64,000 bases of DNA from Streptomyces cinnamoneus (GTDB lineage Bacteria; Actinomycetota; Actinomycetes; Streptomycetales; Streptomycetaceae): NCBI RefSeq assembly GCF_002939475.1, contig NZ_PKFQ01000001.1, positions 1,550,001 through 1,614,000 of the forward strand. The letters are read 5' to 3'. How positions within the stretch are numbered: the stretch's first letter is position 1; each line of letters starts with the position of its first letter. The notes below the pieces were generated by a model that worked only from the letters and a program-made list of their open reading frames with translations, did not search any database and was not told the origin of the DNA. Position numbers and translations under genes: made by a program. Of this stretch, positions 6,960 through 16,098 are shown one piece after another.

Positions 6960-8030
6960 TCAGGCGACGTCCAGCGTGGCGGCCGGCCCCACTGCGCCCA
7001 TGCCGAAGCGCGCCCGCGCCCGGTCGACGGCTTCCTCGACCCGGCGGGCCTTCTCGTCCGCGGGGTCGAACGTCAGCTGGTGGGCGGCGTGTTCGGCGGC
7101 GTCCAGCCCTTCGGCGCGCAGCGCCACGGCCCGCACCCTGGCCCGCTGCAGACCGAGCGAGGCGTGCAACGCATAGGCGACGGCTGTCAGTTCGGGAGTG
7201 TGCGCGGTCGGTTCTGGGAAGGCCCGGGTCCGGGTGGTCGACGAGCCGTCCGCGTACCGGACGGTGAGCTTCAGGCCGCGGGCGACCTGGCCGCTCCGCC
7301 GCATCCGCGCCCCCAGCCCGTCGGCGAGCGCGAGCAGCGCGCGGCGCCGGTGCGCGGCGTCCAGCTCGTCGCCGCCGAAGCGGTGCTCCGCGCCCATCGA
7401 GCGGGCCCGCGCGTCCGGGGTGACGGGCGTCGGGTCGACGCCGCGCGCCCGCTCGTGGATCCGCCGCCCGGCGGCCGCGCCGAGGATGCGCTGGAGCGCT
7501 GGCAGCGGCGCGGCGGCGATCCGGCCGACGCTGTCGAGTCCGTACGAGCACAGGGTGCGGGCGGTGGCGGGGCCCACCCCGTACAGTGCCGCGGCCGGCT
7601 TGCCCGCCAGGAACGCGGCGACGGCGTCCGGCTCGGCGCCCAGGGTGCGGATCGCCCCGGGCGCCCCGTCCTGCGCGGCCATCCGGGCGAGCATCGGGTT
7701 GGCGGCGATGCCGACGGTGCAGTCGGCCGCGTACCGGGCGAGGGTGCGGACGCGCAGCAGTTCCGCCAGCTCGACCGGGTCGTGGCCGAAGTACCGGGTG
7801 GCGCCGCGGACGTCCAGGAGCGCGGCGTCGGGCGGCAACGCCTCGACGACGGGCGTCACTTCGGCGAGGAGGCCGAGGAGGCCGTCGTAGGTCTCCTCGT
7901 CGAGGGCCGCGGTGCCGGCCGCCGGGTGGAAGTGCACGTAGAGGACGGTCGTGCCGCACCCCGGCCCGCCGGGCCGCGCCGGCGGTGGGCCCGGGGACGG
8001 GACCGGGGAGAGGACGCCTCGCGCGCTCAT
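6960..8030 (-). CDS. Y-family DNA polymerase-like protein with degraded active site (ImuB-like)
   Basis: 356 aa. Start at 8030 overlaps the dnaE2 stop as ATGA, so the pair is coupled. Palm/finger and HhH regions are recognisable: LLDVRGATRYFG (about 91-102), VGIAANPMLARMAA (about 127-140) and LYGVGPATARTL (about 173-184), followed by a little-finger domain. In active DinB enzymes the metal ligands sit in a D-x-D motif I and an S-x-D-E motif. Here motif I reads VLYVHFHPA and the second reads PPDAALLD, so at least two carboxylates are missing. That pattern is known for ImuB, a scaffold that links DnaE2 to the beta clamp. I infer an ImuB-like role, not independent polymerase activity. Confidence 0.83.
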   Translation of the reverse strand: MSARGVLSPVPSPGPPPARPGGPGCGTTVLYVHFHPAAGTAALDEETYDGLLGLLAEVTPVVEALPPDAALLDVRGATRYFGHDPVELAELLRVRTLARYAADCTVGIAANPMLARMAAQDGAPGAIRTLGAEPDAVAAFLAGKPAAALYGVGPATARTLCSYGLDSVGRIAAAPLPALQRILGAAAGRRIHERARGVDPTPVTPDARARSMGAEHRFGGDELDAAHRRRALLALADGLGARMRRSGQVARGLKLTVRYADGSSTTRTRAFPEPTAHTPELTAVAYALHASLGLQRARVRAVALRAEGLDAAEHAAHQLTFDPADEKARRVEEAVDRARARFGMGAVGPAATLDVA

Positions 8031-11000
8031 CGTCCCGCGCTCCCCTGGCTCGCGTGCCACAGCTTCCGTCCCGTGGCCGCCCCCTCGCCCGCCGGCCGCA
8101 GGTCCGCCCACGGGTGCATGGTGTAGCCGGTGGACATGCGGATGCGGCGTCCCGGCGCGGGAGCGGCCGGTGCCGTGCCGTCGGCGAGCACGGCCGCCAC
8201 CGCCCCCAGCCCGCCCTCGGCGCGCAGCGCGGTCAGCTCCGCGAGGTTCCACGCCGCGGCGCCCACCACGCTCAGGCTGCGCGGGCCCCGCCGCTGGACC
8301 ACGCCCCGGACGAGCAGCAGCCAGGAGTGGAAGACCGTGTGGGCGCACGCCTCGTGGCTGTCGTCGAAGAAGGCGCAGTCCACCAGGCCCGTGCCGTCGT
8401 CGAGGGTGGTGAAGATGACCCGGCGCCCGGAGCGGACCGGCGGGGTCTGGGTGGCGGCCTTGGCGCCCGCGACCAGGACGGTCTCACCGTGCCGCGCGTC
8501 GCGCAGGCGCCGGGCGGGGATCGCGCCCAGTTCCGCGAGGAAGGCCCGGTGGTCGGACATCAGGTGCCGCGAGGTGTCCATGCCCAGCACGTTCAGCTCC
8601 GCGCCGAGCCGTTCGGCCGCGTCCAGGTCGGGCAGGCCGACCGGTTCGGCGCGGGCGCTGTCGATCAGCGTCGGCTGGTCGGCGGAGCCGGCCCGGCCGT
8701 GCCGGTGGAGTTCGGCGATGTGCAGCAGCAGGTCCCGGCGGTTGGTGCCGAAGGCGTCCAGCGCGCCGACCCGCGCCAGCCGTTCGGCGACGGGCCGGGC
8801 GGGGCGGGCGCGCCGCCACAGGTCCTGGAGCGAGGTGTACGGCCGTCCGGCCACGATCCGCCGTGTCTCGGCCTCGCTGATGCCCTGCACCTCGGAGAGC
8901 GCGAGGCGGATGCCGAAGCCCTCCTTCTCGGACACCAGTTCGATCGTATGGGTGGCCCCCGAACGGTTCACGTCCAGCGGCAGGATCGGCACCCCGCGCC
9001 GCCGCGCGTCCGCGAGCAGCAGCCGCTTGGGGTACATCCCCGGGTCGTGGGTGAGCAGTCCCGCGTAGAAGGCGGCCGGGTGGTGCGCCTTGAGCCAGGC
9101 CGACTGGTAGGTCGGCACGGCGAACGCCACCGCGTGCGCCTTGCAGAAGCCGTAGGAGCCGAACGCCTCGACGATCTCCCAGGTGCGGCGGACGACGTCC
9201 GGTGCGTAGCCGCGCTCGCGCGCCCGGCCGGCGAACCAGGTGCGGACGCGGCCGAGCAGTTCGGGGTCGGACAGGGCGCGCCGCGTCTCGTCGGCGAAGC
9301 CCCGGTCGCAGCCGGTCATGATCCGCAGGATCTCGATGATCTGCTCGTGGAAGACGACCACGCCGTACGTCTCGCCCAGGGTCTCGGCCAGGTCGGGGTG
9401 CGGGAGGCGGACCGGGGCGCGGCCGTGCCGGGCCTCGACGAAGGGGCGGACCATGTCGGCCGCGACCGGACCCGGCCGGAAGAGGGAGATGTCGACCACG
9501 AGGTCGTGGAAGTCCGCGGGCTGGAGCCGGCCGACCAGGTCGCGCTGGCCGGGCGACTCGATCTGGAAGCAGCCGAGCGTCTCGGTGGAGCGGATCAGCT
9601 CGTAGGTCCTGCGGTCGCCCGGCGGCACCTGCGCCGGGTCGTCCAGGTCGATCCGCCGCCCGGTGGCGCGCTCGATCTCGGCCACCGCGTGCGCCATGGC
9701 GGACTGCATCCGCACGCCCAGCACGTCGAGCTTGAGCAGCCCCAGCTCCTCCACGTCGTCCTTGTCGAACTGCGACATCGCGAACCCCTCGCCGCTGGTC
9801 GGCACCACGGGGGTGCGGGCCCGCAGGGAGGCGTCGGACAGCAGCACGCCGCAGGGGTGCATGGCGATCCCGCGCGGCAGCGCGTCCAGCGCCTCGACCA
9901 GCTCCCACAGCCGGCCGTGCTCCTCGGCCGCCACGCCCCGCAGCTCGGGCAGTTCGGCGAGCGCCGCGCGGGCGTCCCGGGCCCGGATGTGCGGGAACGC
10001 CTTGGCGAGGCGGTCCACTTCGGCCGGGTCCATACCGAGGGCCGCGCCCACGTCCCGCACGGCGTGCCGGACCCGGTAGGTCTCGGGCATGGAGACGGTC
10101 GCGACGCGCTCGGCGCCGAAGCGGTCGAAGACCGCCCGGTAGACGTCCAGGCGGCGGGCGGACTCGACGTCGATGTCGATGTCGGGCAGTGCGGCCCTGC
10201 GCACGGACAGGAAGCGCTCCATGAGCAGGCCGTGGGCGACGGGGTCGGCGTGCGCGATGCCGAGCAGGTGGTTGACCAGCGAGCCCGCGCCGGAGCCCCG
10301 GGCGGTGACGCGGATGCCGAGCGCGCGGGTGTCGTCGACGACCTGGGCGACGGTGAGGAAGTACGAGGGGAAGCCGCGCGCCTCGATGACGCGCAGCTCC
10401 TCCTCCAGCCGGTCCCAGTAGCGCCGGTCGCGGTCGTGGCCGCGCAGCACCATGGCCCCGGCGCAGCGGGAGCGCAGCACCCGGGCGGCGCTGCGGCGGC
10501 CGGCTCCGACCAGGTGCGGCTCGGGGAAGTGCACCGAACCCAGGCCCAGGTCGTCCTCGGGGTCGACGAGGCACTCGGCGGCGGCCTCCTGCGTCATGGC
10601 CAGCAGCCGGTGCGCGGCCGCGCGGCGGAACCCGGCGGCCTCCACGACCCGGTCGGCGACGGCGGCCATGGCGGCCGGGTCCTTGAGCCAGCGCTCGCCG
10701 CCGTCCAGGGCCTCGGGCCTGCGGGTGTCGATGGGTACCAGCCGGCGGGCGGAGTCGAGCACGTCCGCGACGGGCCCCTGCCCGGGGTCGGCGTAGCGGG
10801 TGGCGTTGGTCAGGACGGCCCGCACGCCCTGGTCGGCGGCGAAGCCTGCGGTGCGGGCGGCCAGTCGCAGGGAGCCGGGGCCGGTGCCGGGGCCGGTGCG
10901 GCCGTGCCAGACGACTTCCAGCCGCAGGCCGTCACCGAACATTTCGCGCCAGGGCGCCAGCAGCCGCGCGGCCCGGTCGGGGCGCCCGGCGGCGAGCGCG

Positions 11001-11506
11001 CGGCCGACCTCGGAGTCCGGGCCGAGCAGCACGGTCAGTGGGGCGCGCAGGCCGGCGGCGGCCTCGGCGAGGTCCGTCCGGTCCAGTTCGGGGCGTGCGG
11101 CGCCCGCCCCGGAGCCCCCGGCCCGGGAGGCGTCGCCGGCGTGGGCGGCGGAGACCAGCCCGCACAGGGCGGCCCAGCCGGCCGCCCCGTCGCGGGCGAG
11201 GAAGACGGCGCGGGGTGCCGACTCGTCGACGAACGCCCCGCCGCGCACGGGGGCGCGGTGCCGCGCCGTGGGGCCGGGCGCCGGCAGCGGCTCCCGCACG
11301 GCCAGGTCCACGCCGAACAGCGGCCGCACCCCGGCCCGGGCGCTCGCCCGGGCGAACCGGACCGCTCCGGCGAGGCTGTCGCGATCGGTGAGGGCGACCG
11401 CGTCCATGCCGCGCTCGGCGGCCCGTTCGGCCAGGAGCTCGGGGTGCGCGGCGCCGTACCGCATCGAGAACCCCGATGCGGTGTGCAGGTGCGTGAAGCC
11501 CGCCAT
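8027..11506 (-). CDS. dnaE2: Error-prone DNA polymerase III alpha subunit DnaE2
   Basis: 1159 aa. ATG at 11506 with AGGAGGT just upstream. An N-terminal PHP domain begins FTHLHTASGFSMRYG. The polymerase palm carries PDIDIDVES (about 439-447) with the catalytic Asp pair and LKLDVLGVRMQSA with the third Asp. Tandem HhH and an OB-fold region (TVLVAGAKAATQTPP...FTTLDDGTGLVDCAFF) follow. The length and the pairing with a Y-family-like gene fit DnaE2, the SOS-induced translesion polymerase, rather than the replicative DnaE1. A LexA-type box lies 70 bp upstream. No ImuA' gene is seen adjacent. It should act at stalled forks through the beta clamp and cause damage-induced mutation. Confidence 0.88.
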   Translation of the reverse strand: MAGFTHLHTASGFSMRYGAAHPELLAERAAERGMDAVALTDRDSLAGAVRFARASARAGVRPLFGVDLAVREPLPAPGPTARHRAPVRGGAFVDESAPRAVFLARDGAAGWAALCGLVSAAHAGDASRAGGSGAGAARPELDRTDLAEAAAGLRAPLTVLLGPDSEVGRALAAGRPDRAARLLAPWREMFGDGLRLEVVWHGRTGPGTGPGSLRLAARTAGFAADQGVRAVLTNATRYADPGQGPVADVLDSARRLVPIDTRRPEALDGGERWLKDPAAMAAVADRVVEAAGFRRAAAHRLLAMTQEAAAECLVDPEDDLGLGSVHFPEPHLVGAGRRSAARVLRSRCAGAMVLRGHDRDRRYWDRLEEELRVIEARGFPSYFLTVAQVVDDTRALGIRVTARGSGAGSLVNHLLGIAHADPVAHGLLMERFLSVRRAALPDIDIDVESARRLDVYRAVFDRFGAERVATVSMPETYRVRHAVRDVGAALGMDPAEVDRLAKAFPHIRARDARAALAELPELRGVAAEEHGRLWELVEALDALPRGIAMHPCGVLLSDASLRARTPVVPTSGEGFAMSQFDKDDVEELGLLKLDVLGVRMQSAMAHAVAEIERATGRRIDLDDPAQVPPGDRRTYELIRSTETLGCFQIESPGQRDLVGRLQPADFHDLVVDISLFRPGPVAADMVRPFVEARHGRAPVRLPHPDLAETLGETYGVVVFHEQIIEILRIMTGCDRGFADETRRALSDPELLGRVRTWFAGRARERGYAPDVVRRTWEIVEAFGSYGFCKAHAVAFAVPTYQSAWLKAHHPAAFYAGLLTHDPGMYPKRLLLADARRRGVPILPLDVNRSGATHTIELVSEKEGFGIRLALSEVQGISEAETRRIVAGRPYTSLQDLWRRARPARPVAERLARVGALDAFGTNRRDLLLHIAELHRHGRAGSADQPTLIDSARAEPVGLPDLDAAERLGAELNVLGMDTSRHLMSDHRAFLAELGAIPARRLRDARHGETVLVAGAKAATQTPPVRSGRRVIFTTLDDGTGLVDCAFFDDSHEACAHTVFHSWLLLVRGVVQRRGPRSLSVVGAAAWNLAELTALRAEGGLGAVAAVLADGTAPAAPAPGRRIRMSTGYTMHPWADLRPAGEGAATGRKLWHASQGSAGR

Positions 11507-11575
11507 CGCACCTCCTGCCGTTCGCTCCCCCTTGGCCGAATCCTTTCGCCCGCGCTCTCCACCATAAACCAATAC

Positions 11576-11591
11576 TCGAACGTTCGTACGA
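11576..11591. promoter_or_regulatory. LexA (SOS) box upstream of dnaE2
   Basis: TCGAACGTTCGTACGA matches the actinobacterial SOS box TCGAAC-N4-GTTCGA with a single mismatch in the right half. It lies about 70 bp before the dnaE2 start, in the divergent region shared with the gene at 11721. This predicts LexA repression and DNA-damage induction of dnaE2 and its coupled partner. Confidence 0.78.
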
Positions 11592-11720
11592 ACAGCGTCG
11601 CTCGAACGGTCTCTCCCGCCTGCGTCCGCCCGCCCGCGCCCGCAGGCTCGGAAGGAGGCCCACGGGCGACGGAAGGCGGCGCGGAAGACGGCCGGCGCAC
11701 GCAGCACAGAGGAGCGACGC

Positions 11721-12755
11721 ATGGTCTGCACCCCCGGGGGCCCCTCCCGCCTCCTCCAGGAGGCCCGGCAGGCGGTGACGGGCCGGGCCGCACTGCTGGT
11801 GATCGGCACCCTGGTGCTCCAGCTGGGCTTCATCGCCTCCTACATCGGCGCCTTCCACCACCCCGTGCCCAAGGACATCTCCTTGGGCGTGGTCGCGCCC
11901 CGGCAGATCAGCGGCCAGCTCGTGGACAAGCTCCGCGGGCTGCCCGGCGACCCCCTGGATCCGCGCCCGGTCCGCGACGCGCCCGAGGCGCGCCGGCAGA
12001 TCGGCGAACGGGACCTCGACGCGGCGCTCGTGGTCGACCCGCGCGGCACCACCGACACCCTGCTGACCGCCGGCGGCGCCGGCGCCTCGCTCGCCCAGGC
12101 CGCCGAGGCGGTCGTCACCCGGGCCGAGAAGGCCGAGGGGCGCACGCTGCGCGTCATCGACACCGCCCCGGCGGCCTCGGGCGACGCCCGCGGACTGACG
12201 TCGTTCTACCTGGTCGTGGGCTGGTGCGTGGGCGGCTATCTGTGCGCCGCGATCCTCGCCATCAGCGCGGGGGCGCGGCCCGCCAACCTCCACCGGGCCG
12301 TCATCCGGCTCGGCGCGATCGCCTGCTACGCCGTCTGCGCGGGCCTGCTCGGCGCCGTCATCGCGGGCCCGGTCCTCGACGCGCTGCCCGGGAGCCTCGC
12401 GGCCCTGTGGGGCCTGGGCGCCCTGGTGGTCTTCGCCGTCGGCGCCCTGACCCTGGCCCTCCAGGGGCTCGCGGGGGTGGTCGGCATCGGGCTCGCGATC
12501 GGACTGGTCGTGGTGCTGGGCAATCCGAGCGCGGGCGGGGCCTACCCCTACCCCCTGCTGCCGCCCTTCTGGCGCGCCATCGGGCCGGCCCTCCCCCCGG
12601 GGGCGGGCACCTGGTCGGCCCGGTCCGTCGCCTACTTCGACGGCAACGCGCTGACCGGCCCGCTGCTGGTGCTGTCGGCGTGGGCGGTGGCCGGCGCGGT
12701 GGTCGCGCTGGTGTGCGCGGCGGTCAGGGGCCCGCGCTCCCCCGCCGACTGGTGA
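11721..12755 (+). CDS. YhgE/DUF3533-like integral membrane protein
   Basis: 344 aa. ATG at 11721 with GAGGAG 6 bases upstream. One N-terminal transmembrane helix (about 22-45) is followed by a roughly 110-residue extracytoplasmic domain containing SLGVVAPRQISGQLVDKL. Five hydrophobic segments then occupy the C-terminal half (from about residue 155, YLVVGWCVGGYL onward). This topology is that of the YhgE/Pip and DUF3533 family, related to ABC-2 type permeases. Members are often paired with TetR regulators; none is adjacent, although a TetR-type palindrome lies just downstream at 12828. The substrate is unknown. It is divergent from dnaE2. Confidence 0.72.
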   Translation: MVCTPGGPSRLLQEARQAVTGRAALLVIGTLVLQLGFIASYIGAFHHPVPKDISLGVVAPRQISGQLVDKLRGLPGDPLDPRPVRDAPEARRQIGERDLDAALVVDPRGTTDTLLTAGGAGASLAQAAEAVVTRAEKAEGRTLRVIDTAPAASGDARGLTSFYLVVGWCVGGYLCAAILAISAGARPANLHRAVIRLGAIACYAVCAGLLGAVIAGPVLDALPGSLAALWGLGALVVFAVGALTLALQGLAGVVGIGLAIGLVVVLGNPSAGGAYPYPLLPPFWRAIGPALPPGAGTWSARSVAYFDGNALTGPLLVLSAWAVAGAVVALVCAAVRGPRSPADW

Positions 12756-12761
12756 CGGGCC

Positions 12762-12818
12762 GGGGGCTCGTGTGCCGCCCCGCCCGTCCCCTCCACGGGC
12801 GGCGGCACACGAGCCCCC
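12762..12818. terminator. Strong terminator hairpin
   Basis: An 18-bp perfect stem (GGGGGCTCGTGTGCCGCC and its complement at 12801-12818) starts 6 bases after the stop of the YhgE-like gene. Confidence 0.8.
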
Positions 12819-12827
12819 GGAACACCC

Positions 12828-12845
12828 AGACCGAACGGTCGGTCT
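12828..12845. promoter_or_regulatory. Orphan TetR-type palindrome
   Basis: AGACCGAACGGTCGGTCT pairs with its own reverse complement at 16 of 18 positions and looks like a TetR-family operator. It lies just beyond the terminator of the YhgE-like gene. No TetR gene or promoter-proximal gene is seen next to it. Confidence 0.4.
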
Positions 12846-13284
12846 GAGTACTCTTCGGCCATTGCTGCCCCACCCGGGAAAGGTCCGTACCGCCGCACGG
12901 CCAAGGGAGCAGCCGCTTTTCGGCCGCACCCCCGAAGGTCGCCGAACGAGCTTGAGGATCATTAGATCCGATGGTCATCGCCTGAGCAAATCATGTTTTC
13001 GCAGGCCTATTTGATATTCAATCGATGATTACAAGGCATCTTCGCTGGTTAACACGCCTGAAACAATAATTCCCCCTCTTCCCACCCAAGTCGGGCGTCG
13101 ATGTGAGATCACCGTCCTCCCGGGGCACACGGGAAGGTCTGGCCCGCATCAGATCGAGCCAACCTCGGGCGCTACACAGGGTTTTCAATCAGCGACTGAA
13201 AGTGTTCGATCGGAGTGCATTCATGCTCGACTTGGGCCAGACTGCCGACCGTTATCAGCAGCCACGAGCAAGGGAGTGTTCGGA
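12846..13284. other. Intergenic region upstream of the SSI-family gene, no gene seen
   Basis: 439 bp without a convincing coding frame. It is clearly less GC-rich than its surroundings between about 12955 and 13080. It contains a small perfect palindrome TTGATATTCAA at 13011-13021. It presumably holds the promoter and leader of the secreted inhibitor at 13285. Confidence 0.5.
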
Positions 13285-13734
13285 ATGCGGTACGTCACTG
13301 GGGGGATCGCGCTGGGAGCCGCGCTGGCACTGGGCGGCCTGGTGGGCATCGGGACGTCGGCGAGCGCCGCCCCGACGCCCATACCCCCGGCCCACACGCA
13401 GAGCCTCTACGCGCCTTCGGCGCTGGTGCTGACCGTCGGCCAGGGTGACTCGGCCGCCCAGGCGGGCGTGCAGCGGGCGGTCACGCTCACCTGTACGCCC
13501 AAGGCCACCGGCTCCCACCCCGACGCGAGCGGGGCCTGCGCCCAGCTGCGCGCCGCCGGCGGTGACTTCGACAAGATCACCACGATCAAGTCCGGCACCT
13601 TCTGCACCCGGGAGTGGAACCCGATCGTCGTGACGGCGCAGGGCGTCTGGGAAGGCAAGCGCGTGAGCTACGAGCACACGTTCGCCAACCCGTGCGAGAT
13701 GAAGGCGGGCAAGGGCACGGTCTTCGAGTTCTGA
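13285..13734 (+). CDS. Subtilisin inhibitor-like (SSI family) secreted protease inhibitor, P1 Arg
   Basis: 149 aa. Start at 13285 with AAGGGAG about 8 bases upstream; an in-frame GTG at 13276 is less likely. The signal peptide is about 29 residues, ending SASA-AP. The mature domain has the SSI signature [11 protein letters not shown] and four cysteines in the family pattern (TLTCTP, GACAQL, TFCTRE, ANPCEM). The reactive loop reads CTR-EWNP where SSI has CPM-VYDP. P1 is therefore Arg instead of Met, which predicts inhibition of trypsin-like proteases. It converges on a streptogrisin-type protease gene, a plausible partner in controlling extracellular proteolysis. Confidence 0.9.
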   Translation: MRYVTGGIALGAALALGGLVGIGTSASAAPTPIPPAHTQSLYAPSALVLTVGQGDSAAQAGVQRAVTLTCTPKATGSHPDASGACAQLRAAGGDFDKITTIKSGTFCTREWNPIVVTAQGVWEGKRVSYEHTFANPCEMKAGKGTVFEF

Positions 13735-13784
13735 CCGGCCGGCACCCGGCCTGTACGACCCGCCCGGCGCGACCGGGGCGGTGA

Positions 13785-13825
13785 GGCGGCCCCCGGACAC
13801 CGTGGAGGTGTGTCCGGGGGCCGCC
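13785..13825. terminator. Bidirectional terminator between inhibitor and protease
   Basis: A 16-bp perfect stem, GGCGGCCCCCGGACAC with GTGTCCGGGGGCCGCC, and a 9-base loop, in the 119-bp gap between convergent genes. Confidence 0.8.
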
Positions 13826-13853
13826 GTCCATGGGGCGGGCGCCGCGGCCCGCT

Positions 13854-14912
13854 TCAGCCGACGCGCACGCCGTACGTCCGCAGGGCGTCCTCGACCGGCT
13901 GGTAGTAGGTCTCGCCGCCCGTCGTGCAGTCGCCGCTGCCGCCCGAGGTGAGGCCGAGGGCGGTGTCGCCGTCGTAGAGGGGGCCGCCGCTGTCCCCCGC
14001 CTCGGCGCAGACGTCCGCCTTGATCAGCCCGTCGACCCTGCCCTCGGCGTAGTTGACGGTCGCGTCGAGCCCGGTGACCCTGCCGTGGTGGGTGCCGGTG
14101 GTGGAGCCGCTGCGCGACACCGCCTGGCCGACGGCCGCCCGCCCGGCCCGGGTGATGGCGCCCCCGCCCGTGACCGCGCCGGGGTGGTCGGTGCCGGCGG
14201 TGTACCTGGCCAGCGCGTGGTCACGGCCGGGGAAGACGGAGGCGACGGTGACCGCGACCTCCCGGCCGTCGCGGGAGTCGGACCAGTTCGGGACGGCCTT
14301 GCCGCAGTGTCCGGCGGTCAGGAAGTAGGCCTCGCCGCCCTTGGTGACGTTGAACCCCAGCGAACAGCGGGCCGTCCGGCCCCAGATGGCGTCGCCGCCC
14401 GCCAGCAGCCGGGTGAGCCGGGTGGCGGTCCTGCGCACCACCACCACGTCGCCGAGGCTTTCGGTGACCTCGGTGAGCCGGGCCATCCTCGCTCCCGTGA
14501 CGGTGGGGTCGGCGGTCACCACGACCCGGTTGGCTCTGGGGTCGGCCACCCAGGCGGTGCCGGGAATGGCGGCGCGGCTGCCCAGCACCCGCCGGGCCGC
14601 GTCCAGTCGCGCCTGGGAGAAGCGCACCCGCCGGGGCTCGGCGCCCGCCGCGCGCACGGCGTCCTCGGCGGCCGGCCCCAGGACGTTGACCACGAGCGCG
14701 CCGGTCCTTCCGTCGTAGTACGAGCCGGCGGCCGCCCCCTTCAACTCGGCGGCCAGCGACGTGGCCAGCCGCGCGGCCGACGGCGCGGAGAGCACGGCGG
14801 CCGGTCGCCCGGACGACGCCCCGGCCCGCACGGGGACGAGGGCCACCGCCGCGAGGGCGACGACGGCCGTGGCGGCCCGCACGGCGCGCGCCGGCATCCG
14901 ACGGATCTTCAA
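13854..14912 (-). CDS. Secreted S1 (streptogrisin/alpha-lytic type) serine protease precursor
   Basis: 352 aa. ATG at 14912 with GGAGGTG upstream. A signal peptide (about 1-32) precedes a pro-region (about 33-165) with the alpha-lytic-type pro motif IPGTAWVADPRANRVVVTAD. The mature domain starts near GGDAIWGRTARCSLGFNV. Catalytic residues are His in YFLTAGHC, Asp in GRDHALARY and Ser in AEAGDSGGPL. Cysteines flank the active His (CSLGF, GHCGK) and Ser (VCAEAGD, GDCTTG), as in streptogrisins. It should be secreted and self-processed. It is convergent with the SSI-family inhibitor gene, and a paralogue lies 1.4 kb away at 16314. Confidence 0.92.
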   Translation of the reverse strand: MKIRRMPARAVRAATAVVALAAVALVPVRAGASSGRPAAVLSAPSAARLATSLAAELKGAAAGSYYDGRTGALVVNVLGPAAEDAVRAAGAEPRRVRFSQARLDAARRVLGSRAAIPGTAWVADPRANRVVVTADPTVTGARMARLTEVTESLGDVVVVRRTATRLTRLLAGGDAIWGRTARCSLGFNVTKGGEAYFLTAGHCGKAVPNWSDSRDGREVAVTVASVFPGRDHALARYTAGTDHPGAVTGGGAITRAGRAAVGQAVSRSGSTTGTHHGRVTGLDATVNYAEGRVDGLIKADVCAEAGDSGGPLYDGDTALGLTSGGSGDCTTGGETYYQPVEDALRTYGVRVG

Positions 14913-15213
14913 CTCGGCACCTCCAGTGGGGGGTGGGCCCGCTCGCGTGTGTCAGGCGAGCGGGCCCGGAGGACAACGACACAGCCGCACCCCCGAGAGG
15001 AGGTCGCGTCCATGCCAAGTTGGTCCGTCGAGTGTCCCCATCCACGGAGGGAGTGCACAAGGGCGACTTCCAGTCGCGCGCATGCCCATGCGCGCGCCCC
15101 CACCACGCGCGAGCGCCGGGTGATGCTCTCCGTCACCCCCCACTACCGCTGTGCGCGCGGCGCGATGGGGGCTGGCCCGGCGCGGGAAAAGGGCGAGAAG
15201 GCGGGGCCGGCCC
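14913..15213. other. Intergenic region between protease and SPFH gene, no gene seen
   Basis: 301 bp without a supported gene. It holds the protease promoter and a short inverted repeat GCGCGCATG...CATGCGCGC near 15076-15095. No terminator of convincing strength was found for the flanking leftward genes. Confidence 0.4.
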
Positions 15214-16098
15214 TCAGGCGTGCCCCACGGCCCCCGGGTCCGGCGGTTCCTCCGCCCCCTCGATCGGGACCCGCTCCGAGGTCACCTCGGGCGTCCCCGC
15301 CGGAGGAGCGGAATCCTTACCCCCCTGGGCCCGTTCACCCCCCTGGGCCCGTTCGAGAAAACGCAGCAACTCCACCGGGAACGGCAGGACCAGGGTCGAG
15401 TTCTTCTCCGCCGCCACCGCCACGATCGTCTGCAGCAGCCGCAGTTGCAGCGCGGAGGGCTGCTCCGACATCGTCTGCGCGGCCTCCGCCAGCTTCTTCG
15501 AGGCCAGCAGCTCCGCGTCCGCGTTGATCACCCGGGCCCGGCGCTCCCGCTCCGCCTCCGCCTGCCGCGACATCGAGCGCTTCATCGTCTCCGGCAGCGA
15601 GACGTCCTTGATCTCCACCCGGTCGATGTGCACGCCCCACCCCACGGCGGGGCTGTCGAGCATGAGCTCCAGACCCTGGTTGAGCTTCTCCCGGTTCGAG
15701 AGCAGGTCGTCCAGGTCGCTCTTGCCGATGATCGAGCGCAGCGAGGTCTGGGCCATCTGCGAGACCGCGAAGCGATAGTCCTCGACCTGGATCACGGCCT
15801 CGGTCGGGTCCACGACCTTGAAGTAGACGACGGCGTCGACCCGCACGGTGACGTTGTCGCGGGTGATGCCCTCCTGGGCGGGGACGGGCATGGTCACGAT
15901 CTGCATGTTCACCTTGCGCAGCCGGTCCACGCCCGGAACGATCAGGGTGAGGCCCGGCTGGCGGACGTCGGACCGCAGCCGCCCGAGCCGCAGCACCACT
16001 CCGCGCTCGTACTGCTTGACCACCCGGGCGGCGGCCATGAGGTACACCGCGCCCGCCGAGAGGGCGGCCACTCCTGCCACCACGAGGTCCTCGACCAT
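15214..16098 (-). CDS. SPFH/band 7 (slipin-like) membrane protein
   Basis: 294 aa from the ATG at 16098 (GGGGGT upstream). A GTG 27 bases further upstream is an alternative start. A short N-terminus and one hydrophobic helix (about 5-25) precede the band 7 domain: YERGVVLRLGRLR, then PGLTLIVPGVDRL, then the conserved ITRDNVTVRVDAVVYFKV and SLPETMKRSMSRQAEAERERRA. Slipins form oligomeric rings on the membrane and scaffold microdomains, and some bind partner NfeD proteins or proteases. No NfeD partner gene is adjacent. The C-terminal 50 residues are Pro/Glu-rich and probably disordered, with a duplicated RAQGGE/RAQGGK segment. Confidence 0.88.
   Translation of the reverse strand: MVEDLVVAGVAALSAGAVYLMAAARVVKQYERGVVLRLGRLRSDVRQPGLTLIVPGVDRLRKVNMQIVTMPVPAQEGITRDNVTVRVDAVVYFKVVDPTEAVIQVEDYRFAVSQMAQTSLRSIIGKSDLDDLLSNREKLNQGLELMLDSPAVGWGVHIDRVEIKDVSLPETMKRSMSRQAEAERERRARVINADAELLASKKLAEAAQTMSEQPSALQLRLLQTIVAVAAEKNSTLVLPFPVELLRFLERAQGGERAQGGKDSAPPAGTPEVTSERVPIEGAEEPPDPGAVGHA

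Noticed and set aside
7586..12847. A very long open frame (over 1700 codons) on the plus strand opposite dnaE2
   Set aside because: It is the typical antisense shadow of GC-rich coding sequence. The minus strand has clear polymerase motifs, a ribosome binding site and correct codon bias.
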